From NCBI GenBank assembly GCA_021464415.1, contig CM038468.1, positions 1 to 64,000 on the forward strand: a stretch of 64,000 bases of DNA. Reading direction: 5' to 3'. Each line of letters begins with the position of its first letter. Within the stretch, counting starts at the first letter, position 1. The translations under genes were made by a program, and so were the position numbers. This DNA is from Lonicera japonica (lineage: Eukaryota > Streptophyta > Magnoliopsida > Dipsacales > Caprifoliaceae). Shown here one piece after another: positions 51,823 to 61,948 of the stretch. Under the pieces are notes generated by a model. That model did not search any database, had not been told where the DNA came from, and worked only from the letters and a program-made list of their open reading frames with translations.

Positions 51823-54800
51823 AAGTGCTGTATTGGAACATCAGAGGCATAAGCAACTGCATGTCTCAAAAAGCTCTTAAAAAACACTGCTTCAAGCACA
51901 AACCTGATCTGGTGTGCATTTTTGAACCTTTTGTTGAATTCCAAAAAAATCCTACTCATTTCTGGAACTCAATGGATCTACAACTCATCACAGTTAACAA
52001 CAGGCCAAACAAGACTCCTAATCTCTGGATCCTTAAAGCCACCAATTGCCCCCACCCAAATATTATATCTTCAGCCAGCCAGCATATAACATTCTCTCTT
52101 TGTTTTCATAACAAACCTTTCCTGATCACTGCTGTGTATGCCCACAATGATTATAGAATCAGAAGAGACCTGTGGGAAGAACTTACCTGCATCAGAAACA
52201 ACCATAAAGCCCCCTGGTTAGTCATTGGAGACTTCAATTGCATTCTGGGAGCCCATGAAAAAAGAGGGGGAAATCCTCCTCTGCCTTCCTCTTGTCTGGA
52301 TTTCCAAGTATTCACTGATACTTGTGAGCTAATACACCTAAACACCATTGGTCACTTTTACACCTGGTCCAAGAATGCCTCTCCTCAGATAGACTCCAGA
52401 TTGGACAGAGCTCTATGTAGCACTGACTGGTTTGATCAATGGAAATCAGTCACATGCTCCACCCTCACCAGATACTCCTCAGATCATACCCCTCTCATTC
52501 TTAGTGCAGAGAATGATAGTATCTCAGGTCCCAAACCTTTTAGATTCACTGCTGCCTGGACTCTTCATCCAGCCTTTGAGGAGGTTGTTTCTAAAGCCTG
52601 GGCCATGGAGGTCCCTGCTACTTGCCCTATGGTCATTCTCCAGTCCAAAATCAAACACCTCAAGCAAATGCTGAAAATTTGGAACAAGGATATCTTTGGA
52701 GATGTGAATGCCAAGGTCAATCAAGCCACTGACCATCTACACCAAATCCAGATGCAAATTGACACTGAGGACCACTCTAACCACTTGGATACCATGGAGG
52801 CTAGAGCTTATTCTGATCTCATCCAAGCCACACATATGCATGAAAAATTTTGGAAGGAAAAAGCTAGAGTGAACTGGATTAAAGATGGGGACAAATGCAC
52901 AGCCTTCTTTCATAGAATGGCAAAACACAGATGGGCAACCAACAAAATTTCCTATCTCAAACATGAGGGAGAAATCATTGAAGAAAACAGCAGTTTGAAA
53001 AATCACATAGTCAGTTATTTCCAGAACCTTTATTTCACTCAGAACTCCACCAGTGATCAATCTGTGGTTGATAAGGTTATCCCTCACTTGGTCTCCAATG
53101 AAGATAATAACTTACTTTGTGCAATACCCAATGATGAGGAGATTAAGAATGATGTTTTCTCTCTAAACCAAAGTTCTGCCCCAGGCCCTGATGGTTTTCC
53201 AGGTTCTTTCTACCAGCATTGCTGGAATATTGTAGGAGACAATGTGTGCAAAGCCATCAAATATTTCTTCCACAAATGCTGGATCCACCCTGGTTTCAAT
53301 TCTAACTTCCTCACTCTCATACCCAAAAGCCCCAATGCAGACTCCATCAACCAATACAGACCCATTGCTTTAGCCAACTTTGTTTTCAAAATCATCCCCA
53401 AAATTCTGAGTGACAGGCTATCTCTGATAGCCCCTAAAATCATATCAACTCAGCAGAATGGCTTCATCAAAGGCAGAAATATTCACAATTCGATTGGCAT
53501 CACTTCTGAATGTTTCAACATGTTAGATAGAAAGAACTTTGGGGGCAACATTGCCATAAAGATTGACATTGCTAAAGCTTTTGACACTCTTGACTGGTGT
53601 TTTCTGAATAAAGTTCTCAAAGCTTTTGGATTCAGTTCAGTCTTTATCAATTGGGTGAATTGCATCCTCAAGTCTGCTAAGCTTTCTATCCTCATCAATG
53701 GTACTCCATGTGGTTATTTCTCCTGTTCTAGAGGTGTGAGACAAGGTGACCCCCTCAGCCCTCTCCTGTTCTGTTTGGCAGAAGAAGTTTTGAGTAGATA
53801 CATCTCTATATCTGCCATCAATGGTTCCCTCAAGCCCATCTCCTCCCCTAAAGGCTGCTCTGCTCCCACACACTCTCTCTATGCAGATGATGTAATGCTC
53901 TTCTGTAGAGCAGACAAGCAGAATCTTAAAGTCACTCTCAGAATTTTAGATGACTACTCCAAGGCTTCTGGGCAGCACATTAACTACCAAAAAAGCAAAA
54001 TTTTCTTTGGCAAAGGTGTAGTCAATAGAAAAGCAGATATCTCCAATTTTCTGGGCATGGCTGCTGGCAACACTCCTTTTGTTTATCTGGGTGTCCCCAT
54101 CTTCAAAGGCAAGCCTAAAACTCTTCATCTGCAACCTCTAGCTGACAAAGTCAGGGCCAAACTTGAAGGATGGAAAGGGAAAGTTCTGTCCTTTGCTGGA
54201 AGAGCTGAGCTAATTAAATCTGTGGCTGTTCCTATGCTCATACACTCTTTCATGATATACCTTTGGCCTATTAATCTCATCCAACAAGTCAATGCCTGGC
54301 TCAGGAACTTTCTTTGGACAGGAGACATACTTTGCAGAAAATTGGTGACTGTTTCATGGCATACAGTCTGCACTTCCAAACAGCATGGAGGATTGGGATT
54401 GAGAGATATCAAACATCTTAACAAGGCTGGCCTGATGAAGCATACCTGGGACATTCTCCAATCCAATAGCCAGTGGAGCAATCTAGTTAAATCCAGGTTT
54501 AACATACAGAAAACCAAAGCCAGTTCCTCTTACAAAGTTTCATCTGTATGGCCTGGCTTCAAATTGGTCCTAAATGAGATTGACAAGCATGCCTGCTGGG
54601 TAGTGGGGAATGGTGCCAGCATCAACATTTGGGAGGACATATGGACCTCTTCCTCTCCCATTCAGTGCCCCAATGCCCTTCTCACCAGAAAGAGTAATCT
54701 CAGTAGCCTCATATGTGATCAACAGTGGAGCCTGCCTTCATGGTTTCTTCACCAATACCCTCACTTGACCAAGGAAATCTCTCTTATTTCTTTGCCTATT

Positions 54801-55946
54801 AACCCCCAAAAAGATCAACTGGTGTGGTCCCAAACCCCCAAAGGCATCCTCTCCTTTAAAGATGCATACATGCACTTTAGCACAAGCAGGTCTGCTCAAT
54901 GGTCAACCCAAATCTGGAAAAAATTTGTCCCACCAAGAATCTCTTGTCTTACCTGGAGATTATTGTAAAACAAAATTCCCACCCAAGACAACCTCCAGCT
55001 GAGAGGAATGACCTTTGTTTCAAGGTGTGAAATCTGCAAGAGCAGTTTGGACAATGTGGAACACATTTTCATCAAATGCCCTTTTGCTGCTACTCTATGG
55101 AAATGGCTCTTTGATATTTTCTTTATAACCATTTCTGTCCCTCAAAATCTCCATTCTCTTTGGAGATTTATTTGCAGCATCAAATTCAGCTCTCAAATTC
55201 ATAATCTGTGGATTGCTGGATGCCTGCTTGCTTTTCACCTGATCTGGGAGGCCAGAAACCAATCTATATTTGATCAAAGAAAGCCTATAATCTCCAGAAC
55301 TCTCCAGCATCTAAAAGGGTGGCTAACTGATCTCTCTCATCTTATGAAAGGCCATATGCAAAATTCTGTTAGAGACCTCTCCATTCTCAGCAAATTGGGA
55401 ATAAAAGGCAGGGTCAGTCCTGCCCCAAAAATCATTGAAGTCTTCTGGACTCCTCCTCATATAAATTGGCTCAAAGTTAACACAGATGGGATGGCTCTTG
55501 GGAGCCCTGGTCTGGCTGCCATTGGGGGTATTTTCAGAAACAAGAGAGGTTTCTCTAAAGGATGTTTCTGCAAGTGCATTGGTATTCATTCTGCCTTTTT
55601 TGCAGAATTGTTAGCCTTCATCACTGCAATAGACATTGCCTGGTCCAAAAACTGGAAACAGGTATGGTTTGAACTTGATTCTATGATAGTGGTTCAATGC
55701 AGCAAGCTCAAAACCTTCAACCCCCCATGGCAACTGATCAATGCCTGGGCTAATGCTCAGTCCAAACTGAGAAAGATGCAACACCACATATCTCATGTCT
55801 ATAGAGAGAGCAACCAAGCAGCAGATAAACTATCTAAAATGGGGCTCAGTTATTCAGACCTTAAATGGTGGGACACTTCCCCTAAACAGCTCAATCAAAT
55901 CCTAAGCCATGAATATGCTAGCATGCCTAATTACAGGTTCAAGTGA
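51819..55946 (+). pseudogene. LINE ORF2, one in-frame TAA (E6)
   Basis: A single reading frame of 1376 codons with endonuclease (GDFNCILGAHEKRGG, LDRALCS, SDHTPL), RT ([37 protein letters not shown] near nt 53880), zinc finger RCEICKSSLDNVEHIFIKC near nt 55024, and RNase H (NTDGMALG, AELLAF, ELDSMIVV, REGNQAAD-like RESNQAAD). The only break is TAA at 54966-54968, where E3 has CAA, so one C-to-T change. It otherwise keeps all catalytic motifs. Confidence 0.93.
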
Positions 55947-56703
55947 TTGGAGGTTTATGTCTACTACTTCTACTGCAACCCTTCCTGCCTTATTTCTTTG
56001 CAGAACTACTCCCACAGCAGTTGACAAAACTCTGCATCATACCCAGTTCAAGAACCAGCCCCAGGACTCTGACAGCAATGCTCCCACCTGCAGATTCACT
56101 GTTCACAAAACCTGTCCTGCTGAGAAGGTCTTCAGGTGGCAGATTTTCTGTTTTGCTCAGCCTATTTTCTGCATCACATGCTCTGATTTTGGGAACTTGA
56201 GGTCACAGATTTATGGGGTTAATAAATCTCCTAAGAATAAGGAGATTTTGAGGGACAGAAATGGTTTTAAGACTGCCATCATCTCAAGCAAAACCCCCAT
56301 CTGCAATACTCTGTCTGCTTTGATCTGCTGTCTTTACACCATCCACTACAATGGCAGTCTCTCCATCAGCAATCCAGCTTCATGTGCTATTGCAGATTCC
56401 CAGAAAGTTTCCTGCAGAATTACTGTTCACAGTAGATATTCTGCAGAATATAGGCTTTTTGATGTTGTTAGCTATTCTCTTTTCAATTGTAATATCTTCA
56501 TTCACCTTGTATCTAGAGTTAGCATTGTTCTAGGGTGCTGCATTTCTAAATTGGACAGTGGACTTCTGATATTTAATCTAAGTCCATTATCCAATTTTTT
56601 GCCTTTCATTGTTGTTTTTTGGTTTCTTAGACCTTGGAGATGGTCTTATTGTATCTCCCACACTTATTTTAGTTATTTATGGCATGACTCTATGGCCATT
56701 TAG
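55909..56703 (+). CDS. Putative ORF3, +1 frame (E6)
   Basis: 264 codons from an ATG in the last ORF2 codons to a stop inside hairpin B. It contains VNKSPKNKEILRDRNG and, further on, CRITVHSRYSAEY and SKLDSGL, aligned with E1 and E5 in the same frame. The C-terminus is hydrophobic. No domain is recognised. Confidence 0.4.
   Translation: MNMLACLITGSSDWRFMSTTSTATLPALFLCRTTPTAVDKTLHHTQFKNQPQDSDSNAPTCRFTVHKTCPAEKVFRWQIFCFAQPIFCITCSDFGNLRSQIYGVNKSPKNKEILRDRNGFKTAIISSKTPICNTLSALICCLYTIHYNGSLSISNPASCAIADSQKVSCRITVHSRYSAEYRLFDVVSYSLFNCNIFIHLVSRVSIVLGCCISKLDSGLLIFNLSPLSNFLPFIVVFWFLRPWRWSYCISHTYFSYLWHDSMAI
56221..56265 (+). other. 3' UTR block complementary to ORF2 (E6)
   Basis: The 25 bases 56241-56265 are the exact reverse complement of ORF2 55128-55152. 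The 11 bases 56221-56231 exactly match the reverse complement of 55162-55172. It also folds locally (AAATCTCC/GGAGATTT). Confidence 0.88.
56548..56597 (+). other. 3' UTR stem-loop A (E6)
   Basis: AAATTGGA / TCCAATTT outer and GTGGACTT / AAGTCCAT inner. Confidence 0.72.
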
Positions 56704-56712
56704 GCCTTAGAG
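56688..56712 (+). other. 3'-terminal hairpin B (E6)
   Basis: CTCTATGGCC, loop ATTTA, GGCCTTAGAG. Confidence 0.75.
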
Positions 56713-56729
56713 GTTTTAAAAAAAAAAAA

Positions 56730-56851
56730 CCTAAACCCTAAACCCTAAACCCTAAACCCTAAACCCTAAAACCCTAAACCATAAACCCTAAACCATAAAC
56801 CCTAAACCCTAAAACCCTAAACCCTAAACCCTAAACCCTAAACCCTAAACC
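56730..56851 (+). repeat. Telomeric repeat tract T6
   Basis: About 122 bp, the longest tract. It starts with a shortened CTAAA/CCTAAA unit and contains two CCATAAA variants and some CCCTAAAA. Confidence 0.97.
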
Positions 56852-57824
56852 ACCTCCATTGCAAAATGCTGTGGACTCTCAGAGGCCTTTTATATCCCAT
56901 GCAGAGGCACGAAAACCAGCTTCAGTTAATGATCTTCCTCAACCACCTCAACTCATTAATGCCACAACCACCCTTCTCACACACCCTTCTTCTTATACCC
57001 CTGCCAGTACTGAAGCAAACCATGTGGTAAATGACCCCTCAGATCAAATGGTGGAGCCCACTTTTGATTTTAATGCCCACAACATTACCCCCATTGCCCC
57101 TGATACTTCTGTTTCCCCACATATGCATACCCCACAATCAGTTGATTCACATTCTACTTTTTCTTCCAAATCTGTTGAGTCTTTTGTCCCAAACTCAGTC
57201 CCTGAAAAACTTCACTCTCCTACCTATAATAGCAAACAATCTACACACACATTTAGCCCTCTCCAATGTCACTCTCCTAACTCATTCACAAACAAGTTTG
57301 CCCCTCTCTCAGGCAAATTCTGGGGAGATGAGGAAGATGAACCATCCATTCAGTCTTTTGAGCACTGTGCTGATGAAAATCTACGTCTCTCAGATACTCA
57401 ACCATGCATCCAACTTGAGGCAGACTCTGACAGCTCAGTCCTAAATCAGGACACTCCAAAAAATTTCAAAAATACTGGTTACCTCTCATCCTTATTCACT
57501 GATTCTTCCCCTTGTGCTAGAAGAACCTTAATCACTTCTAGTGAGCCTGATTATCAACCATCTCCCCACACTCAAAACTCCTCTCCCAGCACCAACACCT
57601 CACCTTTCATTCCTACAGTTCCCCTCCTCACTATCAACACCAATAAAGCCAAAAATAAACATGTTAAGAAAGTGCAGGCAGAAAAAGAAGAGATGCTAAA
57701 AGCTGGCATTTCTCAGTCATCAATTGACTTTTGCTTCAGAAAGGAAGGCCCGAATGAGCAGGTTACCCACAGTACTTCAAACACATCCTCTAAGAGGAGC
57801 AAAAGGTTCTCTTTCTCTAAATGA
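56852..57824 (+). pseudogene. LINE ORF1, C-terminal 320 codons (E7)
   Basis: Open from the truncation point to the TGA at 57822-57824. The DUF4283 core and knuckle are missing. The region is low-complexity (S, P, T, H), then FAPLSGKFWGDEEDEP and CIQLEADSDSSVLNQ, which match the family tail, then a basic stretch. The stop overlaps the ORF2 ATG as ATGA. Confidence 0.85.
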
Positions 57825-60800
57825 AAATCCTCTTCTGGAACATTAGGGGCATCAATAACTATAATTCTCAAAGAGTCCTCAAAAATTACATCACCACTCA
57901 CAAACCTGACATTCTGATCATTGCTGAACCTATGATCCTCCTTGAGAGCTTTCCTTCTCAGTTTTGGCATAGCATAGGTATGCAACCATTTGCAGCCAAT
58001 AATAGGCCTAACCTTAAACCCAATCTTTGGGTGCTGGGCTCTGTTAACCTTATCACTCCTGTAAATATTCAAAGGCATGAACAGCACATTACCTTCCTTC
58101 AACCCTCTCCTGTTGGTGATGTTCTCATTTCTGCTGTCTATGCTAGCAACAATCAATACACTAGAAGGCTCTTATGGCAAGAATTCTCTCAGATCAGTAC
58201 TTCTCACAGAGGGGCTTGGCTGGCTATAGGTGATTTTAACTGCTCCCTTGGTGCTCATGAAAAGAGAGGGCTTCCTCCTCCTCATTTATCCTCCTGTTTG
58301 GAATTTCAAGGCATGACTGATAGCTGCAATCTTTTACACCTTCCTACCATTGGTTCTCTTTACACCTGGTCCAAGAAAGGTTATCCCTCAATGGACACCA
58401 GACTTGATAGAGCCATTTGTAACCATGAGTGGCTTCTATGTTGGAATCAAGTTTCTTGCACTGCCCTCCCCAGAATTGCTTCTGACCACAATCCCCTCCT
58501 ATTACACTGCATAGACTCTACTCCTGTAGGTCCTAAACCCTTCAAGTTCTTAGCCACCTGGTTCACCCATGTGAGTTTAATGGAAATGGTTAAACAGTGC
58601 TGGCAGAGCCCTTGTTTGGCTGTTTGTCCTATGGTCAAAATCCAGTGGAAATTGAAGCAGCTAAAGAGTGCCCTTAAGACATGGAATGTGGAAGTGTTTG
58701 GCAATGTTCACCATGCTGTTGCTGATGCCCAAGCTGTCCTAATTGACATTCAGAAAGAGATTGACTCCCTGGGCCACTCCTATCACAGAGATAAACAAGA
58801 AGTAGAGGCTCAAAATAAGTTGTTCACTGCTCTTAAAAGACAAGAGAGCCTGTGGAAAGAAAAATCCAGAGTTAAATGGTTGGCTGCAGGAGATAGGAAT
58901 ACCTCATTCTTTCACAAAATAGCCAAGCAAAAATATGTTACCAATAGAATCACTTCTCTCAATGATCATGGCCAATCTATCTCTGACCCTCATCTCATTA
59001 CCAGCCACATCTTAAGCTACTTTCAGAACCTATACTCCACTCCTAACAATGTGGTGAACAATGGTATCATCCAACAAGTCATACCCAGCCTTGTTTCTGA
59101 TCTTGATAATGCTGCCCTCTGTGCTGTTCCCAGTCCTGAGGAGATCAAATGTGCTGTGTTTGGCCTGGACCCTCTCTCAGCTCCTGGTCCTGATGGTTTC
59201 ACAGGAATCTTCTTCCAAAAATGCTGGCACATTGTGGGTGATGATGTGTGTAAGGCAGTTGCTTTATTCTTCACTTCTGGTTGGATTCTGCCTGGTATGA
59301 ACTCCAATTTCCTCACTCTTATCCCAAAAGTCCCACATGCCAACTCTTTGACTGATTTCAGACCTATAGCTATGGCAAATTTTCTCTTCAAAATCATCCC
59401 TAAAATCTTAAGTAAAAGAATTGCCCCTATTGCTGCCAATATTATCAGTCCCCAACAGAATGGCTTTGTGAGAGGGAGAAACATACATAATTCTATTGCT
59501 ACCACTTCTGAGTGCTTCAATATGCTAGATACTAAGAACTCTGGAGGCAACATTGCTCTCAAAATTGATATTGCCAAAGCATTTGACACCATTGACTGGG
59601 GATTCCTGCTTCAAGCTCTCCAAGCCTTTGGTTTCAGTCCCACCTTTACTGGTTGGATCAACACTTTGTTAAACTCTGCCAGAATGTCTGTGCTTGTGAA
59701 TGGCTCTCCTCAGGGGTATTTTTGCTGCAAGAGAGGGGTGAGACAAGGTGACCCTCTCAGCCCCATCCTTTTCTGTTTGGCAGAAGAAGTTCTCAGTAGG
59801 GCCATCACTCTGGAAGTTACCACAGGCAATCTCAAGCCCATTTCTGGTCCTAGAGGTGTTACTATGCCTTCCCACTCTTTGTATGCTGATGACATTATGC
59901 TCTTCTGCTGTGGATCTATAAAAAATCTCAAGGTGGTTAGCAAGATTCTCTCTAGGTATGGGGAAGCATCTGGGCAAATCATGAACAAAAGCAAGAGCAA
60001 GGTGTACTTTGGCAAAGGAGCCATTCACATAAAACATGCTATATGCTCTGCCCTCTCTATGAATGAAGGCAATACCCCCTTTTCTTACCTTGGAGTCCCT
60101 ATTTTCAAAGGAAAACCCAAAAGCCAGCACCTTCAATGCATTGTGGGGAAAATCAGATCTAAGATGGAAGGCTGGCAAGGCAAAATGTTATCCTTTGCAG
60201 GCAGAAATGAATTGATCAAAACAGTGATTCTTCCTATGCTCATTCATTCCTTCACTCTCTATATGTGGCCTGCCAAGCTCCTTAAAGACCTGCAAATGTG
60301 GTGTAGGAATTTTCTGTGGACAGGTGAACTGCTAGGTAGAAAACTGGTTTCTGTGGCCTGGCATACTGTGTGTTCCCCTAAGCATTCTGGTGGCCTTGGG
60401 ATCAGGCACATTCCAGACCTCAATAAAGCTGCTCTTTTAAAGTACATGTGGAATATATACAAGTCTGAATCTCAGCTGAGGTCTATGCTCCATGGCAGAT
60501 TCAATTTTAGAAAGCATTGCTCCACTTCTACTTATAGGCCCTCCTCCATTTGGCCAGGTCTTAAACAGGCTTTGCAAATTATTAATAATCATGGTTTCTG
60601 GATTGTTGGTGATGGTCAAAGCATTAACATTTGGCAGGACAACTGGTTATATGGAGCAGAAATAGATCTTGTTCCTGCTTTGCTCTCTAAGTCCAGTAAA
60701 CTGGCCACCCTCATCAACCATCAGACCTGGCAGATCCCCAGCTGGTTCCAACACCAGTACCCCCATCTGATTGATACCATTAAAGCTATGCCTCTCCCCC

Positions 60801-61948
60801 AGAATCAGCAACCTGATCAGTTCATCTGGCCCTACACTTCTCATGGAGACATCACTTTTCAAGAAGCCTACAAATTTTACACAAACTCCAATGAGGCTGC
60901 TTGGGCAAAGCACTTATGGAAGCCTTTCATTCCTCCTAGAGTCTCTTGTGATGCTTGGAAAATCCTCCATAAGAGAATTCCCACCCAAGACCAATTCCAA
61001 AAAAGGGGCATCCAAATGGTTTCCAGGTGTGAGTTGTGCAAAAATAGCTCTGAAACCATTGATCATCTGTTCATTCAATGTAGATTCTCTGCCACTCTCT
61101 GGCAATGGATTTGGTTCTCTTTTAAAATCTCTGGGCAGATTCCTAGCAACACTATGGAACTGTGGCTTCACTTAAGCAATTACAAGGGCAGTCCCCAGAT
61201 TAATAGTCTCCTCACAGCTTGCTGTCTCATCTGCTTTCATATTGTTTGGCAAATCAGAAATAAAGCTATCTTTGATTGTGGGAAGCCTATCATCTCCAGC
61301 ACCATTCATCATCTCAAAGGTTGGCTAATGGACATTGCCCCTTTGATCTCCAAACACATGCATAATAACATCACAGATTTCACCATTCTTCATTCTCTGG
61401 GCATTAAAGGCAATCCCAGGTCATCTCCTTCCATCACTGAGGTTTTATGGCACCCCCCTCTGCCCTCTTGGATCAAGGTCAATACTGATGGCCTTGCTCT
61501 TGGCTCTCCAGGCCCTGCTGCTATAGGGGGGGGTTTTAGAAACTTTAGAGGTTTCTTCCTTGGAGCCTTTTGTAAACATGTGGGTATTCATTCTGCCTTC
61601 TCAGCTGAGCTGCTTGCTTTTATGCAAGCCATTGACCTAGCTTTTGATAAAGGATGGCATAGGCTTTGGGTTGAGATGGATTCCCTTGTCCTTGCTCAAG
61701 GAGTGTTAAAAAGCACCTTCAAGCCCCCTTGGAAATTCTCTACTCTTTGGACCATCTGCCATGAAAAAATGCATAAAATGCACATAAGAGTTTCTCACAT
61801 CTTTAGAGAAGGCAATCAGGTGGCAGATAAACTCTCAAAGCTGGGCATTCATAATCACAATCTCAAATGGTGGAACACAGCTCCTAGGGAGCTCAATGGT
61901 TTTATTTCTAATGATTACTCCAGGCTTCCTTTTTACAGGTTCAAATGA
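57821..61948 (+). CDS. LINE ORF2 endonuclease-RT-RNase H, intact (E7)
   Basis: 1375 residues, the only complete ORF2 in the window. AP-type endonuclease at about residues 1-230: WNIRG at 6-10, E in AEPM, GDFNCSLGAHEKRG near 137, LDRAIC near 190, SDHNPLL near 220. RT at about 480-760: FRPIAMANFLFK near 513, KIDIAKAFDTIDW near 580, [11 protein letters not shown] near 640, YADDIMLF near 688. RT-linked zinc finger RCELCKNSSETIDHLFIQC near 1069. RNase H at about 1217-1345: NTDGLALG, AELLAF, EMDSLVLA, GNQVADKLS, so D-E-D and the last D are kept. It would nick and copy onto the telomeric target, and could act in trans for E2. Expression is unknown, because the copy lacks its own leader. Confidence 0.95.
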   Translation: MKILFWNIRGINNYNSQRVLKNYITTHKPDILIIAEPMILLESFPSQFWHSIGMQPFAANNRPNLKPNLWVLGSVNLITPVNIQRHEQHITFLQPSPVGDVLISAVYASNNQYTRRLLWQEFSQISTSHRGAWLAIGDFNCSLGAHEKRGLPPPHLSSCLEFQGMTDSCNLLHLPTIGSLYTWSKKGYPSMDTRLDRAICNHEWLLCWNQVSCTALPRIASDHNPLLLHCIDSTPVGPKPFKFLATWFTHVSLMEMVKQCWQSPCLAVCPMVKIQWKLKQLKSALKTWNVEVFGNVHHAVADAQAVLIDIQKEIDSLGHSYHRDKQEVEAQNKLFTALKRQESLWKEKSRVKWLAAGDRNTSFFHKIAKQKYVTNRITSLNDHGQSISDPHLITSHILSYFQNLYSTPNNVVNNGIIQQVIPSLVSDLDNAALCAVPSPEEIKCAVFGLDPLSAPGPDGFTGIFFQKCWHIVGDDVCKAVALFFTSGWILPGMNSNFLTLIPKVPHANSLTDFRPIAMANFLFKIIPKILSKRIAPIAANIISPQQNGFVRGRNIHNSIATTSECFNMLDTKNSGGNIALKIDIAKAFDTIDWGFLLQALQAFGFSPTFTGWINTLLNSARMSVLVNGSPQGYFCCKRGVRQGDPLSPILFCLAEEVLSRAITLEVTTGNLKPISGPRGVTMPSHSLYADDIMLFCCGSIKNLKVVSKILSRYGEASGQIMNKSKSKVYFGKGAIHIKHAICSALSMNEGNTPFSYLGVPIFKGKPKSQHLQCIVGKIRSKMEGWQGKMLSFAGRNELIKTVILPMLIHSFTLYMWPAKLLKDLQMWCRNFLWTGELLGRKLVSVAWHTVCSPKHSGGLGIRHIPDLNKAALLKYMWNIYKSESQLRSMLHGRFNFRKHCSTSTYRPSSIWPGLKQALQIINNHGFWIVGDGQSINIWQDNWLYGAEIDLVPALLSKSSKLATLINHQTWQIPSWFQHQYPHLIDTIKAMPLPQNQQPDQFIWPYTSHGDITFQEAYKFYTNSNEAAWAKHLWKPFIPPRVSCDAWKILHKRIPTQDQFQKRGIQMVSRCELCKNSSETIDHLFIQCRFSATLWQWIWFSFKISGQIPSNTMELWLHLSNYKGSPQINSLLTACCLICFHIVWQIRNKAIFDCGKPIISSTIHHLKGWLMDIAPLISKHMHNNITDFTILHSLGIKGNPRSSPSITEVLWHPPLPSWIKVNTDGLALGSPGPAAIGGGFRNFRGFFLGAFCKHVGIHSAFSAELLAFMQAIDLAFDKGWHRLWVEMDSLVLAQGVLKSTFKPPWKFSTLWTICHEKMHKMHIRVSHIFREGNQVADKLSKLGIHNHNLKWWNTAPRELNGFISNDYSRLPFYRFK

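Larger units (their letters stand above)
48892..56729 (+). mobile_element. E6: full-length telomere-associated LINE
   Basis: 7.8 kb with the common leader start, uORF, ORF1, ORF2, ORF3 frame, both hairpins and poly(A). Two small defects are visible: a frameshift in a C-run of ORF1 and one TAA in ORF2. Confidence 0.95.
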
